The position numbers and the translations under genes are program-made. Shown piece after piece: positions 52,632 to 61,654 of a stretch of 64,000 nt of DNA (within the stretch, counting starts at the first letter, position 1; each line of letters opens with the position of its first letter). The DNA comes from Blastococcus mobilis (GTDB taxonomy: Bacteria; Actinomycetota; Actinomycetes; Mycobacteriales; Geodermatophilaceae): the NCBI RefSeq assembly GCF_900188025.1, contig NZ_FZNO01000004.1, forward strand, positions 1-64,000, given 5' to 3'. The notes beneath the pieces are model-generated. The model was given only the letters and a program-made list of their open reading frames with translations. It was not told the DNA's origin and searched no databases.

Positions 52632-54887
52632 CAGGTCCAGCACCAATCGGTCCGTGCGGGCACGGGACACGCAGATCATCATGCAGTCGTTCGCCTCTCT
52701 CTCGTACGGACCGAGGACGGAGTCGCGGTGGTCGGGCACGCCGTCCAGGACGGGGGTCTCGCAGGTGCCGCAGGTGCCCTCGGCGCACGAGGAGAGGACG
52801 CCGACCCGGGCCTCCTCGACCACCGACAGGATCGAGCGGTCCGGCGGGACGGTCAGGGTGAGCCCGCTCTGCTCGAGCACGACCTCGAACGCCTCGGACC
52901 GCACCGGCTCGGTCAGCGGCCGGGCCGCGAACCGCTCGACGTGCAGGGCGCCGGCCGGCCAGGCGCCACAGCGCTGCTCGACGGCGGCCAGCAGCGGCTC
53001 CGGGCCGCAGCAGTACACGCGGGTGTCGGCCTGCGGCGTGCCCAGCAGCCCCTCCAGGTCGAGCAGCCCGGCCTCGTCCTGCGGGCGGACCGACACCCGG
53101 TCGCCGTACTGCGCCAGCTCGTCGAGGAAGGCCATCGAGGCCCGCCGCCGGCCGCCGTACACGAGCCTCCAGTCGGCGCCGGCGGCCTCCGCGGCCCGGA
53201 TCATCGGCAGGATCGGCGTGATGCCGATGCCGCCGGCGATGAACAGGTAGCGGGGTGAGGCGACCAGGGGGAAGTTGTTGCGCGGCCCGCGCACCCGGAC
53301 GGTGTCCCCGACCTCGAGCCGGTCGTGCACGTACCGCGAGCTGCCGCGGCCGGCCGGGTCGCGCAGCACTCCCAGGCGGTACTCGGAGTGGTCGGCGGGG
53401 TCGCCGCACAGCGAGTACTGCCGGGTGGGGGCCTCGCCGAGCACCAGGTCGACGTGCGCCCCGGGCTTCCACGGCGGCAGTGGGCGGCCCCCGGGCTCGC
53501 GCAGGCTCAGGACGACGACCCCGTCGGCGGCCTCCTGCTTGGCGGCGACCCGGGCCTCGGTCTCGAACTCCGAGGTGGCCAGGGTGACCGTCGTCGTCCG
53601 GTGGGAGACGGCCTCGACGTGCGGGCGGCGTGCGGACCGGCCGAAGGTGCCCGGCAGGTTCTTCCAGACGTACATGTTGGGCGAGCTCGGGTAGAAGGTC
53701 GGCGGGCCGGCGAGCTCGTAGTCCCCCAGGACGGGCAGGGCCTCCTCGAGCGCGATCCGCGCCTCGAGCCGGGCCAGCGGAGCACCCAGACAGCCGTGCA
53801 CGCCCTCGCCGAAACCCAGGTGCCGGCCCCGGGGCCGGGTGATGTCGAAGGTGTCGGGGTCGGGAAACTGGCGCTCGTCCCGGTTGGCGGCGCCCATCAC
53901 GAGCACGACCCGGCCGCCGGCGGGGATGGTGACCCCGTGCAGGGTGACCTCGCGCGACGTCGTCCGGGCGGTGAGCTGCAGGGGCGTGATCAGGCGCAGA
54001 GCCTCCTCCACCGCGGCCGGGAGCAGCGACGGGTCGGCCTGCAGGAGCGCGCGCTGGCCGGGATTCTCGGCCAGCAGCGTGAACAGCGTGCCGGTCAGGC
54101 CGGCGGTGGACTCGACCCCACCGAGGAAGAGGATCATCATCAGGCCGCTGACCTCGGAGTTCGGTGTGACCTCCTCGCCCACGAACGGGACGCCGTCGAT
54201 GTCGGCCTGGACGAACCTCGTGACCAGGTCGTCCCGGGCGGCGCGGCGTCGGTCGTCGAGCAGGTCGATGAAGAACTGCTGCACACCGGCGGTGGCCGCC
54301 CGCGCCACCGGGGTCAGGTGGGGCGTGCCGGGCACCCGGTCCTTGAGCTCGTGGGTCCAGTGCTCGAGCTGCTCGCGCCGCGCCCGCTCCAGGGGGTCCG
54401 GGTCGTGCCGGCTCGGCAGACCCATCAGGTGGAAGAAGACGTCGAAGGGCATGGGCCAGGCCAGCTCCTGGGCGATGTCCACCGTGCCTCTGCCGACCGC
54501 GCCGCGGTCCCGCCAGGAGGCGACCAGGTCGCGGACCACCGTGCGGATGCCGTCCTCCAGCTGGGCGATCCGGCGCGGCAGGAAGTAGGGCTGCACCACC
54601 GAGCGGACCTGGTCGTGCCGGGGGTTGTCCATGCTGCCGATCGAGCCGGGCGGCACCTGCTCCAGGCGGCTGTCGTCGATGTCCATGCCCTCGAAGCTGC
54701 GGAACGTGTCCGCATCCAGCGCCGCCCCGCGCACGTCCTCGAAGCGGGTCAGGGCGTACCAGCCCCACCGTTCGCTGTAGTAGACGGGCGCCTCCTCCCG
54801 CATCCGCCGGTACACCGCGAACGGGTCGGACGTGTAGAAGTCGGGCGCGAACGGGTTGTAGTCGATCGCCGTGGCGGTGCTGGCCAT
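52629..54887 (-). CDS. self-sufficient cytochrome P450 (P450-reductase-ferredoxin fusion)
   Basis: The 752-residue protein joins three domains. The P450 domain (1-400) has the I-helix FLGGVESTAG at 255-263, EALR near 295 and the heme-binding FGEGVHGCLG with Cys366. The reductase (about 430-650) has RQYSLCGDP for FMN and GGIGITPILPM for NAD(P)H. The C-terminal ferredoxin has four cysteines (SCAEGTCGTCE plus NDCMM). This is the CYP116B-type layout; such enzymes hydroxylate or O-dealkylate substrates with NAD(P)H and O2. It heads a leftward operon with a dehydrogenase and an isomerase, under a LacI operator. Demethylation of a methyl inositol is my inference. Confidence 0.9.
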   Translation of the reverse strand: MASTATAIDYNPFAPDFYTSDPFAVYRRMREEAPVYYSERWGWYALTRFEDVRGAALDADTFRSFEGMDIDDSRLEQVPPGSIGSMDNPRHDQVRSVVQPYFLPRRIAQLEDGIRTVVRDLVASWRDRGAVGRGTVDIAQELAWPMPFDVFFHLMGLPSRHDPDPLERARREQLEHWTHELKDRVPGTPHLTPVARAATAGVQQFFIDLLDDRRRAARDDLVTRFVQADIDGVPFVGEEVTPNSEVSGLMMILFLGGVESTAGLTGTLFTLLAENPGQRALLQADPSLLPAAVEEALRLITPLQLTARTTSREVTLHGVTIPAGGRVVLVMGAANRDERQFPDPDTFDITRPRGRHLGFGEGVHGCLGAPLARLEARIALEEALPVLGDYELAGPPTFYPSSPNMYVWKNLPGTFGRSARRPHVEAVSHRTTTVTLATSEFETEARVAAKQEAADGVVVLSLREPGGRPLPPWKPGAHVDLVLGEAPTRQYSLCGDPADHSEYRLGVLRDPAGRGSSRYVHDRLEVGDTVRVRGPRNNFPLVASPRYLFIAGGIGITPILPMIRAAEAAGADWRLVYGGRRRASMAFLDELAQYGDRVSVRPQDEAGLLDLEGLLGTPQADTRVYCCGPEPLLAAVEQRCGAWPAGALHVERFAARPLTEPVRSEAFEVVLEQSGLTLTVPPDRSILSVVEEARVGVLSSCAEGTCGTCETPVLDGVPDHRDSVLGPYEREANDCMMICVSRARTDRLVLDL

Positions 54888-54945
54888 GTCTGTCTCCGCG
54901 GGCGCGTGGTGGCGACGGGCGGAAGCGCTGGACCGGCAGCCGCTC

Positions 54946-54957
54946 TAAAGCGCTTCA
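54946..54957. promoter_or_regulatory. LacI-type operator upstream of the P450 gene
   Basis: TAAAGCGCTTCA carries the AAAGCGCTT core of LacI-family operators and lies 59 bases before the P450 start. It matches the perfect palindrome at 56120-56133 in front of the other LacI-controlled gene set. Confidence 0.65.
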
Positions 54958-54982
54958 AGGCCAGGGTGCCGAGTGACTGGCG

Positions 54983-56071
54983 TCACGTCAACCCATGGTC
55001 AGATCGAACTGATCCCCGACGGGACCCGCCCCGGGGGTCATCGAGCTCAGCGTCCGGCGGCGCCCCGGTTGTCCCCCGAACCACCAGGCGCGGCGGGACG
55101 ACGACCTCGCGGTGCTCCATCCTGCCGCCGTCGAGCCGCTCGACCACCGCGGCGACCGCGTGCCGCATCAGCTGCTGGGACTCCTGACTGACGGTGGTCA
55201 GGTCCACGTGCGCCAGCCGGGAGAGGGGGCTGTCGTCGTAGCCCACCACGGAGACCGTCCCCGGGACCCCGACGCCGCTGCGCAGCAGCGTGTCCAGCAC
55301 CCCCACCGCGGAACGGTCGTTGTACGCGACCACGGCCGTCGGCGGGAGGTCCGTCGCGAGGAGCGCCCGCGCCGCGCGCGCCCCGGACTCCTCGCCATGG
55401 TCACCGGGCATGACGTGCAGGTTCTCGCCGAGCCGGTGACGGCGCATCGCCCGCTGGTACCCGCGACGCCGGCCGGCCGAGATGGCCCCGGGGCCGCCGT
55501 CGACGTAGGTGATGCGACGGTGCCCCAGGGCGACCAGGTGGTCGACCGCCAGGGCGACGCCCTCGTCGTCGGCGGCGCGGACGACGTCGACGCCCGCCGA
55601 CGGGACGGCCCGGCCGACAGCCACCACGGGCAGCTGCCGGTCGAGCGCGCCCAGCCGGGCGGCCGGGGCCTCGGGCCCGAGGAGGACCAGGGCCTCGCAG
55701 CGCGAGTCGAGGAGCGTCTCGACCGCCCGCCCCTCGTCCCGGGTGCGGGTCATCGTGCTGAGCACCAGGTCGTATCCGTGCTCCTCGGCCGCCTCGTGGA
55801 CGTCCTCGACGAGCTGGGCGTGGAAGGTGCTGCGGACGTCCATCAGGACGCCGATCAGCCTGCTGCGCCGGCGGGCCAGCAGGCTCGCGGCGCGGTCGGG
55901 CCGATACCCCAGCCGGGCGGCGGCGTCGAGCACGCGCTCGCGGGTGACGCTGCTCGGCCCCGCGGAGCCGCGCAGCACGAGCGACGCCGTCGCCGGCGAG
56001 ACCCCCGCCGCGGCCGCGACGTCCTGCAACCGGGGACGACGCACCGACTCGGCTGCACTCACGACGACCAC
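54983..56071 (-). CDS. LacI-family transcriptional regulator
   Basis: The 362-residue regulator has the N-terminal helix-turn-helix RLQDVAAAAGVSPATASLVL with the hinge helix region RPDRAASLLARRRS, and a periplasmic-binding-like sensor domain (IGVLMDVRSTFHAQLVEDVH onward; VVGYDDSPLSRLAHVDLTTV near the end). It lies between the two gene sets that carry AAAGCGCTT operators and likely represses both, and itself, until a sugar or inositol derivative binds. Confidence 0.88.
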   Translation of the reverse strand: MVVVSAAESVRRPRLQDVAAAAGVSPATASLVLRGSAGPSSVTRERVLDAAARLGYRPDRAASLLARRRSRLIGVLMDVRSTFHAQLVEDVHEAAEEHGYDLVLSTMTRTRDEGRAVETLLDSRCEALVLLGPEAPAARLGALDRQLPVVAVGRAVPSAGVDVVRAADDEGVALAVDHLVALGHRRITYVDGGPGAISAGRRRGYQRAMRRHRLGENLHVMPGDHGEESGARAARALLATDLPPTAVVAYNDRSAVGVLDTLLRSGVGVPGTVSVVGYDDSPLSRLAHVDLTTVSQESQQLMRHAVAAVVERLDGGRMEHREVVVPPRLVVRGTTGAPPDAELDDPRGGSRRGSVRSDHGLT

Positions 56072-56119
56072 CCACTCCCTTGACGCGACCCTTGCACCCT
56101 GCTGAGATCGGCGTCACCA

Positions 56120-56133
56120 TTAAAGCGCTTTAA
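56120..56133. promoter_or_regulatory. perfect LacI-type operator palindrome
   Basis: TTAAAGCGCTTTAA is an exact 14-base palindrome with the LacI-family core. It lies 48 bases before the LacI start and 98 bases before the start of the rightward dehydrogenase gene, so it can control both. Confidence 0.8.
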
Positions 56134-56231
56134 GGACATCAGCGGTCGACCGCTCACCCGCGGAGCGTGCCACGGCCGCGGAGGCACCCACGCATCGCCG
56201 GAGCCCCGTCCACCCGAGGAGAGGAACAGCC

Positions 56232-57473
56232 ATGTCGCGACGACGACTGTCCGTGGCGGTGATCGGGGCCGGGATGGCCGGCCGCAGCCACGCCGCCGGG
56301 TACCGCCAGGTCAACACCGTCTTCGGAGAGGGACTGCCGCCCATCCGGCTGGCCGCCGTCGCCGACGCCAACGAGACGCTGGCCAGGGATGCCGCCCGCC
56401 GGTACGGCTTCGAGAAGGCCGTCTTCAGCTGGGAGGAGATCGTCGAGGACCCCACGATCGACGCGGTCAGCATCGTCGTCGGCAACGCGCTGCACCGGCC
56501 GATCGCCGAGGCGTTGATCGCCGCCGGCAAGCACGTGCTGTGCGAGAAGCCCCTGGCCGGCTCGATGGAGGACGGCCGAGCCATGGTCGCCGTCGAGGAG
56601 GACGCCGACGTCGTCACCGCGGTCGGCTACACGTATCGCCGGTCCCCGGCCATCGCGGCGATCCGCGACCATGTGCGCAACGGTGAACTCGGGGACTTGT
56701 CACTGTTCCACGGCCGGTACTGGTGCGACTACGCCTGCGACCCGCGCAGCCCGCTGACATGGCGATTCAGGGGAGGTCTCGGCTCCGGCGCACTCGGCGA
56801 CATCGGCGCGCACGTGATCGACGCCGCGGAGTACCTGTGCGGGCCGATCGTCGCGGTGTCCGGCGGCGCGGTCTCGATCCAGATCCCCAAGCGCCCGCTC
56901 CCCCTTGGCGCAGTCGTGGGGCACGGCGCCGCTCCGGTCAGCGACGAGGTCGGCGAGGTCGAGAACGAGGACACCGCGATGTTCACTGCGCGGTTCGAGT
57001 CCGGCCTGACGGGGTCGTTCTCCGTTTCCCGCACCGTATTCGGCGTGCCGAACGGCCTGGGGTTCGACGTCTACGGGCTGGACGGCCGCGCCGCGTTCGA
57101 CTTCCACCGGCCCGCGGAGTACCTGTTCGACGACGCCCAGCCCGAGGCCCGTACGCGCGGCGTCCGCCAGGTGATCGTCGGCCCGCAGATGCCCTACTTC
57201 CACGGCGGCTACCCCATGGAGGCCCCGGGCGTCGGCATCGGCAACCAGGAGGCCTTCATCTACCAGTGCCGGGCGTTCCTGGATCAGATCGCCGGCACGC
57301 CCGACCCGTTGCCCGCCAACGCCTCCTTCGCCGACGCACTCCACACCATGGCGATCATCCAGGCCGTCGTCCGGTCGTCCCAGTCCGACGGCGGAACCGT
57401 CGAGGTCGCCTCGGTGAGCTCCGGCATGCCCGTCGAGGCCGACGCTCCGGCCAACCCTGCGCCCCCCGCCTGA
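56232..57473 (+). CDS. Gfo/Idh/MocA-family dehydrogenase
   Basis: The 413-residue NAD(P)-dependent protein has the Rossmann motif VAVIGAGMAGRSHAAGY, the EKP motif in VLCEKPLAGS, and the catalytic segment around GDIGAHVIDAAEYL. It is longer than IolG and belongs to a separate branch whose members often oxidise inositol derivatives or glycosides (3-keto formation). A GAGGAG site precedes the ATG. It opens the rightward LacI-controlled operon with a TIM-barrel isomerase 31 bases downstream. Confidence 0.87.
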   Translation: MSRRRLSVAVIGAGMAGRSHAAGYRQVNTVFGEGLPPIRLAAVADANETLARDAARRYGFEKAVFSWEEIVEDPTIDAVSIVVGNALHRPIAEALIAAGKHVLCEKPLAGSMEDGRAMVAVEEDADVVTAVGYTYRRSPAIAAIRDHVRNGELGDLSLFHGRYWCDYACDPRSPLTWRFRGGLGSGALGDIGAHVIDAAEYLCGPIVAVSGGAVSIQIPKRPLPLGAVVGHGAAPVSDEVGEVENEDTAMFTARFESGLTGSFSVSRTVFGVPNGLGFDVYGLDGRAAFDFHRPAEYLFDDAQPEARTRGVRQVIVGPQMPYFHGGYPMEAPGVGIGNQEAFIYQCRAFLDQIAGTPDPLPANASFADALHTMAIIQAVVRSSQSDGGTVEVASVSSGMPVEADAPANPAPPA

Positions 57474-57504
57474 CCACCTCCACGACCAGAAGGCGAGAAC
57501 TCCC

Positions 57505-58503
57505 ATGACTCTCAAGCTCGGCGCCTACACCGCCTGCCTGCACGACCGCCCCCTCGGCGAGGCCCTCGACGTCCTGCAGGCCAACGGCCTGACGTCGGTC
57601 GAGGTCAACACCGGCGGCTTCATCCCCTCCCCGCACTGCCACGTCGACCTGCTGCTCTCCTCCGAGCAGGCCCGGCGGGACTACCTCGACCTGTTCGCCT
57701 CCCGTGGGATGGAGCTGAGCGGGCTGAACTGCAACGGCAACCCGCTCAACCCGCTGCCCGGCGTCGGCCCCAAGCACGCCGACGACCTCCGCCGCACCAT
57801 CGAGCTCGCCGGGCTGCTCGGGGTCAGGAACATCGTGACGATGTCGGGCACGCCCGGGTCGGACCCCGACGCCAGGTACCCGTCCTGGGTGGTCAACCCG
57901 TGGGACGGCGTCTACATGGACGTCCTGGACTACCAGTGGGGCGTGGCGGTCGACTTCTGGAAGGAGATCGACGCCCTCGCCCGCGCCCACGACGTCCGGG
58001 TCGCCATCGAGATGCACCCGCACAACCTGGTGTTCTCGCCGGTGACCCTGCGGAAGCTGGTCGAGCTGACCGGCGCGACGAACCTCGGCGCCGAGATGGA
58101 CCCGTCGCACCTGATGTGGCAGGGCATGGACGTCGCCGCCTGCATCCGCGACCTGGGTCCGCTGGTGTTCCACGCTGCGGCCAAGGACGCGATGATCACG
58201 CCCGGGGTCGACATCCGCGGCGTGCTCGACACCTCGTTCACGCGCGTGCCCGCCGACGCCGCCGACAAGGTCCCCACCGGCTACGGCTTCTGGTGCAACG
58301 CGTGGCCGGAGGACCCGGCGTGGCGGTTCGTGGCCGTCGGCGCCGGCCACGACGTCGGCTGGTGGACCGGGTTCCTCCGCGCGCTGGCCGAGGTCGATCC
58401 CGACATGGCGGTCAACATCGAGCACGAGGACGCCGCCTACGACCGCCTCGAGGGCCTCGCCCTCGCCGCCGAGAACCTGCGCGCCGCTGCCGAGAAGATG
58501 TAG
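57505..58503 (+). CDS. sugar phosphate isomerase/epimerase, TIM barrel
   Basis: The 332-residue AP2EC-family protein shows YTACLHDRPLGEAL at the start, then GLNCNGNPLNP, IEMHPHNLVFSP and GAEMDPSHLMWQG, giving the usual Glu/Asp/His metal site. Proteins next to Gfo/Idh/MocA enzymes of this kind typically isomerise or eliminate keto-inositols or keto-glycosides. It probably acts on the product of the upstream dehydrogenase. The ATG follows an AAGGCGAG site. Confidence 0.82.
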   Translation: MTLKLGAYTACLHDRPLGEALDVLQANGLTSVEVNTGGFIPSPHCHVDLLLSSEQARRDYLDLFASRGMELSGLNCNGNPLNPLPGVGPKHADDLRRTIELAGLLGVRNIVTMSGTPGSDPDARYPSWVVNPWDGVYMDVLDYQWGVAVDFWKEIDALARAHDVRVAIEMHPHNLVFSPVTLRKLVELTGATNLGAEMDPSHLMWQGMDVAACIRDLGPLVFHAAAKDAMITPGVDIRGVLDTSFTRVPADAADKVPTGYGFWCNAWPEDPAWRFVAVGAGHDVGWWTGFLRALAEVDPDMAVNIEHEDAAYDRLEGLALAAENLRAAAEKM

Positions 58504-58610
58504 CGCCCGGAGGCCCTCCTGCGCGGACGGGGTCTCGGGGCACCCCGCAGCGGACCGCGTCGTCGTCGTGGTTGTTGACCGACGACTCGGCGGCTCGCGA
58601 GGCTTGCGGG

Positions 58611-59446
58611 ATGACCACGGTCCCGGACGTAGCACTCACCAACGGTGTCGCGATCCCCCAGCTCGGATTGGGCACCGCCCGGCTCCCCGACGAGGAGATG
58701 CGGCGGATCGTCCGCGAGGCGCTCGAGGTCGGCTATCGGTTCGTCGACACCGCCGCCAGCTACGAGAACGAGCGGGGTGTCGGGCAGGTGATCGCGGACT
58801 CGGGCCTGCCGCGCGAATCGGTGTTCGTCTCCACCAAGCTGCGCGGTTGAGAGCAGGGGTTCGACTCGGCGAAGGAGGCGCTGGGGTCGAGCCTGGACCG
58901 GCTCGGGCTGGACTTCGTCGACCTCTACCTCATCCACTGGCCGCTGCCCCGGCTCGACCGCTACGTCGAGTCCTGGCTCGCCATGGAGGAGCTCCTCGCC
59001 GAGGGTCTTACCCGCGCCATCGGCGTCTCCAACTTCCTCCCCGAGTACCTCCACCGGCTCGCTACCGCCTCCTCGACCGTGCCGGCGGTGAACCAGATCG
59101 AATGCATCCGTGGGAGCCGCAGCTCGAGCAGCGCGCCGACGACGCCCGCCGGGGCATCGTCACCGAGTCGTGGTCCCCGCTGGCCAACGGCGGGGAGCTG
59201 CTGCGGCACCCGGTGCTCGCGAGGATCGGCGCCCGGCACGGCCGAACCCCCGCGCAGGTGATGCTGCGCTGGCACGTGCAGCAGGGCCTGGTGACGTTCC
59301 CGAAGGCGTCCAGCCGCGGCGGGCTGGTCGAGAACCTCGACGTCTTCGACCTCACCCTGACCGAGGAGGACATGGCCGACATCGCCACGCTCGCCGACGG
59401 CACCCGGGTCGACGGGCAGTACCCGGACACGTGGGAGGAGTTCTGA
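58611..59446 (+). pseudogene. aldo/keto reductase, broken by a stop and a frameshift
   Basis: The reading frame from ATG 58611 encodes a normal aldo/keto reductase: NGVAIPQLGLGTARLPDEEM, FVDTAASYENE and VSTKLRG, then TGA at 58848-58850. It continues in the same frame with the LDRLGLDFVDLYLIHWP segment. Near 59102 one base is missing, shifting the frame; after it comes HPWEPQLEQRADDARRGIVT, then the normal C terminus ending WEEF. The catalytic Asp, Tyr, Lys and His are all still encoded. It would have reduced a sugar aldehyde or ketone in the LacI-controlled pathway. Confidence 0.8.
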
Positions 59447-59550
59447 GCCCTGCTGGATGACGGGTTTTTCGTGGGATGTGCTGCCTTGTCGGCCCGGCAG
59501 GCCCCCGTCAGGCTCGACGGCACGTCACCCCGCACCGGAAGGCCGACGCC

Positions 59551-60516
59551 ATGACCACCCCCGTTCCCGGCCGGATCGCTTCCGGTTGGTTCGCCGCGGA
59601 GGACTGCCGCCTGGAGGAGTTCCGTGCGGTCGTCGAGACCACCACCGACCTGGCCGACTACCCCCACGCCGACGAGGTGCGGGAGAACGTCCTGGTCTAC
59701 GGTGCCCGGCTGCGCGACTCCGTCGCCACCCCCGACGGGCGCCGGGAGGTGCAGGCCGAGCTGGCCCGCGCGCTGACCGACGGTCCGGGGATCGTCGCCT
59801 TCACGGGCGCCTTCCCCGACACCGGCGTCGTCGACCGGGCCACCGCCGTCTTCGAGGCGATGATCGCCGAGCAGAAGGCGGCCGGTGTCGCGGCCGGGGA
59901 CCACTTCGCCAAGCCCGGCGCCAACGACCGCGTCTGGGGAGCACTGGACAAGTTCGCCGTCCGGGACCCGGAGGCCTTCGCCGCGTACTACGGCAACGAC
60001 GTGATCGCGCTGGTCTCGCAGGCGTGGCTGGGCCGCGGCTACCAGCTCACCAGCCAGGTCAACGTGGTCAACCCCGGCGGGCAGGCCCAGGTCGCCCACC
60101 GCGACTACCACCTCGGCTTCATGTCCGAGGAGCAGGCCCTGGCCTACCCGGCGCACGTGCACCGGCTGTCCCCCGTCATGACCCTGCAGGGCGCGGTCGC
60201 GCACTGCGACATGCCCGTGGTGACCGGCCCGACGATGTACCTGCCGCACTCGCAGAAGTACGCCCCGGGCTACGTCGCCTTCCACCAGCGGGAGTTCACC
60301 GCGTACTTCGACGAGCACTTCGTCCAACTGCCGCTGCGCAAGGGCGACGCGGCCTTCTTCAACCCGGCTCTGTTCCACGGCGCCGGCACCAACCGGTCGG
60401 CCGACGTCCGCCGCATGGCCAACCTGCTGCAGGTCTCCTCGGCGTTCGGCCGGGCGATGGAGGTGGTGGACCGGACGGCGATGTGCCGCGCGCTCTACCC
60501 CGTCCTGCAGGCCTGA
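59551..60516 (+). CDS. phytanoyl-CoA-dioxygenase-like Fe(II)/2-oxoglutarate oxygenase, truncated
   Basis: The 321-residue product belongs to the PhyH family of iron- and 2-oxoglutarate-dependent oxygenases. The iron ligands HxD are in VAHRDYHLGF, and the distal His and the Arg that binds 2-oxoglutarate are in LFHGAGTNRSADVRR, so the active site is complete. The frame then meets TGA at 60514-60516 but runs on in frame for another 73 coding codons to 60738. The missing tail suggests a recent nonsense mutation. The enzyme may still work. Hydroxylation or O-demethylation of an inositol ether would fit the context. Confidence 0.75.
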   Translation: MTTPVPGRIASGWFAAEDCRLEEFRAVVETTTDLADYPHADEVRENVLVYGARLRDSVATPDGRREVQAELARALTDGPGIVAFTGAFPDTGVVDRATAVFEAMIAEQKAAGVAAGDHFAKPGANDRVWGALDKFAVRDPEAFAAYYGNDVIALVSQAWLGRGYQLTSQVNVVNPGGQAQVAHRDYHLGFMSEEQALAYPAHVHRLSPVMTLQGAVAHCDMPVVTGPTMYLPHSQKYAPGYVAFHQREFTAYFDEHFVQLPLRKGDAAFFNPALFHGAGTNRSADVRRMANLLQVSSAFGRAMEVVDRTAMCRALYPVLQA

Positions 60517-60738
60517 AAGGCCGCCGGCGCCGCCGAGCACACCCTGCGCAACGTCATCGCCGCCTCGGCGGAGGGCTACGCCTTCCCGACCAACCTCGAT
60601 CGCGACCAGCCGATCGGTGGCCTCGCCCCCGAGACCCAGGCCGAGCTGGTCTGGCGAGCCGTGCAGGAGGGCTGGACCCCTGGCGCGCTGGACGCCGAGC
60701 TGACCGCCCAGGCCGAGCGGCACACCAGCGCGCCGTGA
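60517..60738 (+). pseudogene. severed C-terminal part of the PhyH-like oxygenase
   Basis: After the TGA the same frame reads KAAGAAEHTLRNVIAASAEG, YAFPTNLDRDQPIGGLAPET and WRAVQEGWTPGALDAELTAQ with strong G/C at third positions, then stops at TGA 60736. It has no start codon of its own and is best seen as the former C terminus of the oxygenase. Confidence 0.75.
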
Positions 60739-60790
60739 CGGCCGCGGCGTGTTCCGGCCAGCCAGGCCGGAACGCCGGTCCCGGACACCG

Positions 60791-60826
60791 CTGCGCCGGC
60801 CGGACCGCCAGGTCCGACCGGCGCAG
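60791..60826. terminator. 16-bp hairpin terminator between convergent genes
   Basis: The arms CTGCGCCGGCCGGACC (60791-60806) and GGTCCGACCGGCGCAG (60811-60826) pair with one G-T wobble around a GCCA loop. It separates the oxygenase gene from the convergent ABC transporter operon. Confidence 0.8.
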
Positions 60827-60837
60827 CCGTGGGGAAA

Positions 60838-61653
60838 TCAGCGCTTCAGCTCGTGCGAGAGCTCGGCGAGTTCCTGGCCGCCGGCCATCTCCGTCGTCAG
60901 CTCCTCGAGGGAGACCTCGGAGCGCTTCTTGTCCAGCACCCGACGACCGAGCTTCAGGATGATGAAGTGGTCGCCCACCAGGTAGGCGTGGTGCGGGTTG
61001 TGGGTGATGAAGACGACGCCCAGGCCCGCGTCACGGGCGGCCGCGGTGTACTTGAGCACCACCCCCGACTGCTTGACCCCCAGGGCAGCGGTCGGCTCGT
61101 CCAGGATCAGGACCCGCGCGCCGAAGTACACGGCCCGGGCGATCGCGACACACTGCCGCTGCCCGCCGGACAGGGTGCCGATCGGCTGGTTGATGTCCTT
61201 GACGAAGATGCCCATCTTCTGGAGCTCGGCGTCGGCGATCTCCCGCATGGCCTTGATGTCGAGCGGGGCCATGGGGTACTTGCCCTTGCGGATCTCCGAG
61301 CCGAGGAAGAAGTTGCGCCACACCTCCATGAGGCCCACCACCGCGAGGTCCTGGTAGACGGTGGCGATCCCGGCGTCGAGTGACTCCCGCGGTGAGGAGA
61401 AGTGCCGCTCCTTGCCGTCGACCCGGAGCGTGCCCTCGGTGTGCGGGTGCAGACCGGAGATGATCTTGATCAAGGTGGACTTGCCCGCGCCGTTGTCGCC
61501 CAGCACGCAGGCGACCTCTCCGGCGTTGACCGTCAGGTTGACGCCCTCGAGAGCCCGGATGGCGCCGTAACTCTTGCCGCAGCCCTCCATCTCGACCAGT
61601 GGCGTGCCGGCCTTGAGATCGGGTGCGGCGTGCTCGGCGATGGTGTCGGTCAT
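60838..61653 (-). CDS. sugar ABC transporter ATP-binding protein (second inositol-region transporter)
   Basis: The 271-residue single-domain ATPase has Walker [11 protein letters not shown]-loop VYQDLAVV, signature LSGGQRQ, Walker [13 protein letters not shown] and [15 protein letters not shown]. It is clearly paralogous to the ATPase at 37316-38116. The ATG is one base from the permease stop. It powers uptake of the sugar bound by the protein at 62783-63751. Confidence 0.9.
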   Translation of the reverse strand: MTDTIAEHAAPDLKAGTPLVEMEGCGKSYGAIRALEGVNLTVNAGEVACVLGDNGAGKSTLIKIISGLHPHTEGTLRVDGKERHFSSPRESLDAGIATVYQDLAVVGLMEVWRNFFLGSEIRKGKYPMAPLDIKAMREIADAELQKMGIFVKDINQPIGTLSGGQRQCVAIARAVYFGARVLILDEPTAALGVKQSGVVLKYTAAARDAGLGVVFITHNPHHAYLVGDHFIILKLGRRVLDKKRSEVSLEELTTEMAGGQELAELSHELKR

Positions 61654-61654
61654 G

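Noticed and set aside
51514-54768. One minus-strand frame of 1084 codons that could suggest a giant fusion protein
   Set aside because: Only the last 332 codons are a protein (Gfo/Idh/MocA). The rest is the P450 gene read in the wrong frame.
60514-60516. TGA in the oxygenase as a selenocysteine codon
   Set aside because: There is no sign of a SECIS-like hairpin right after it, the position is outside the active site, and the neighbouring gene also carries lesions, so a nonsense mutation is simpler.
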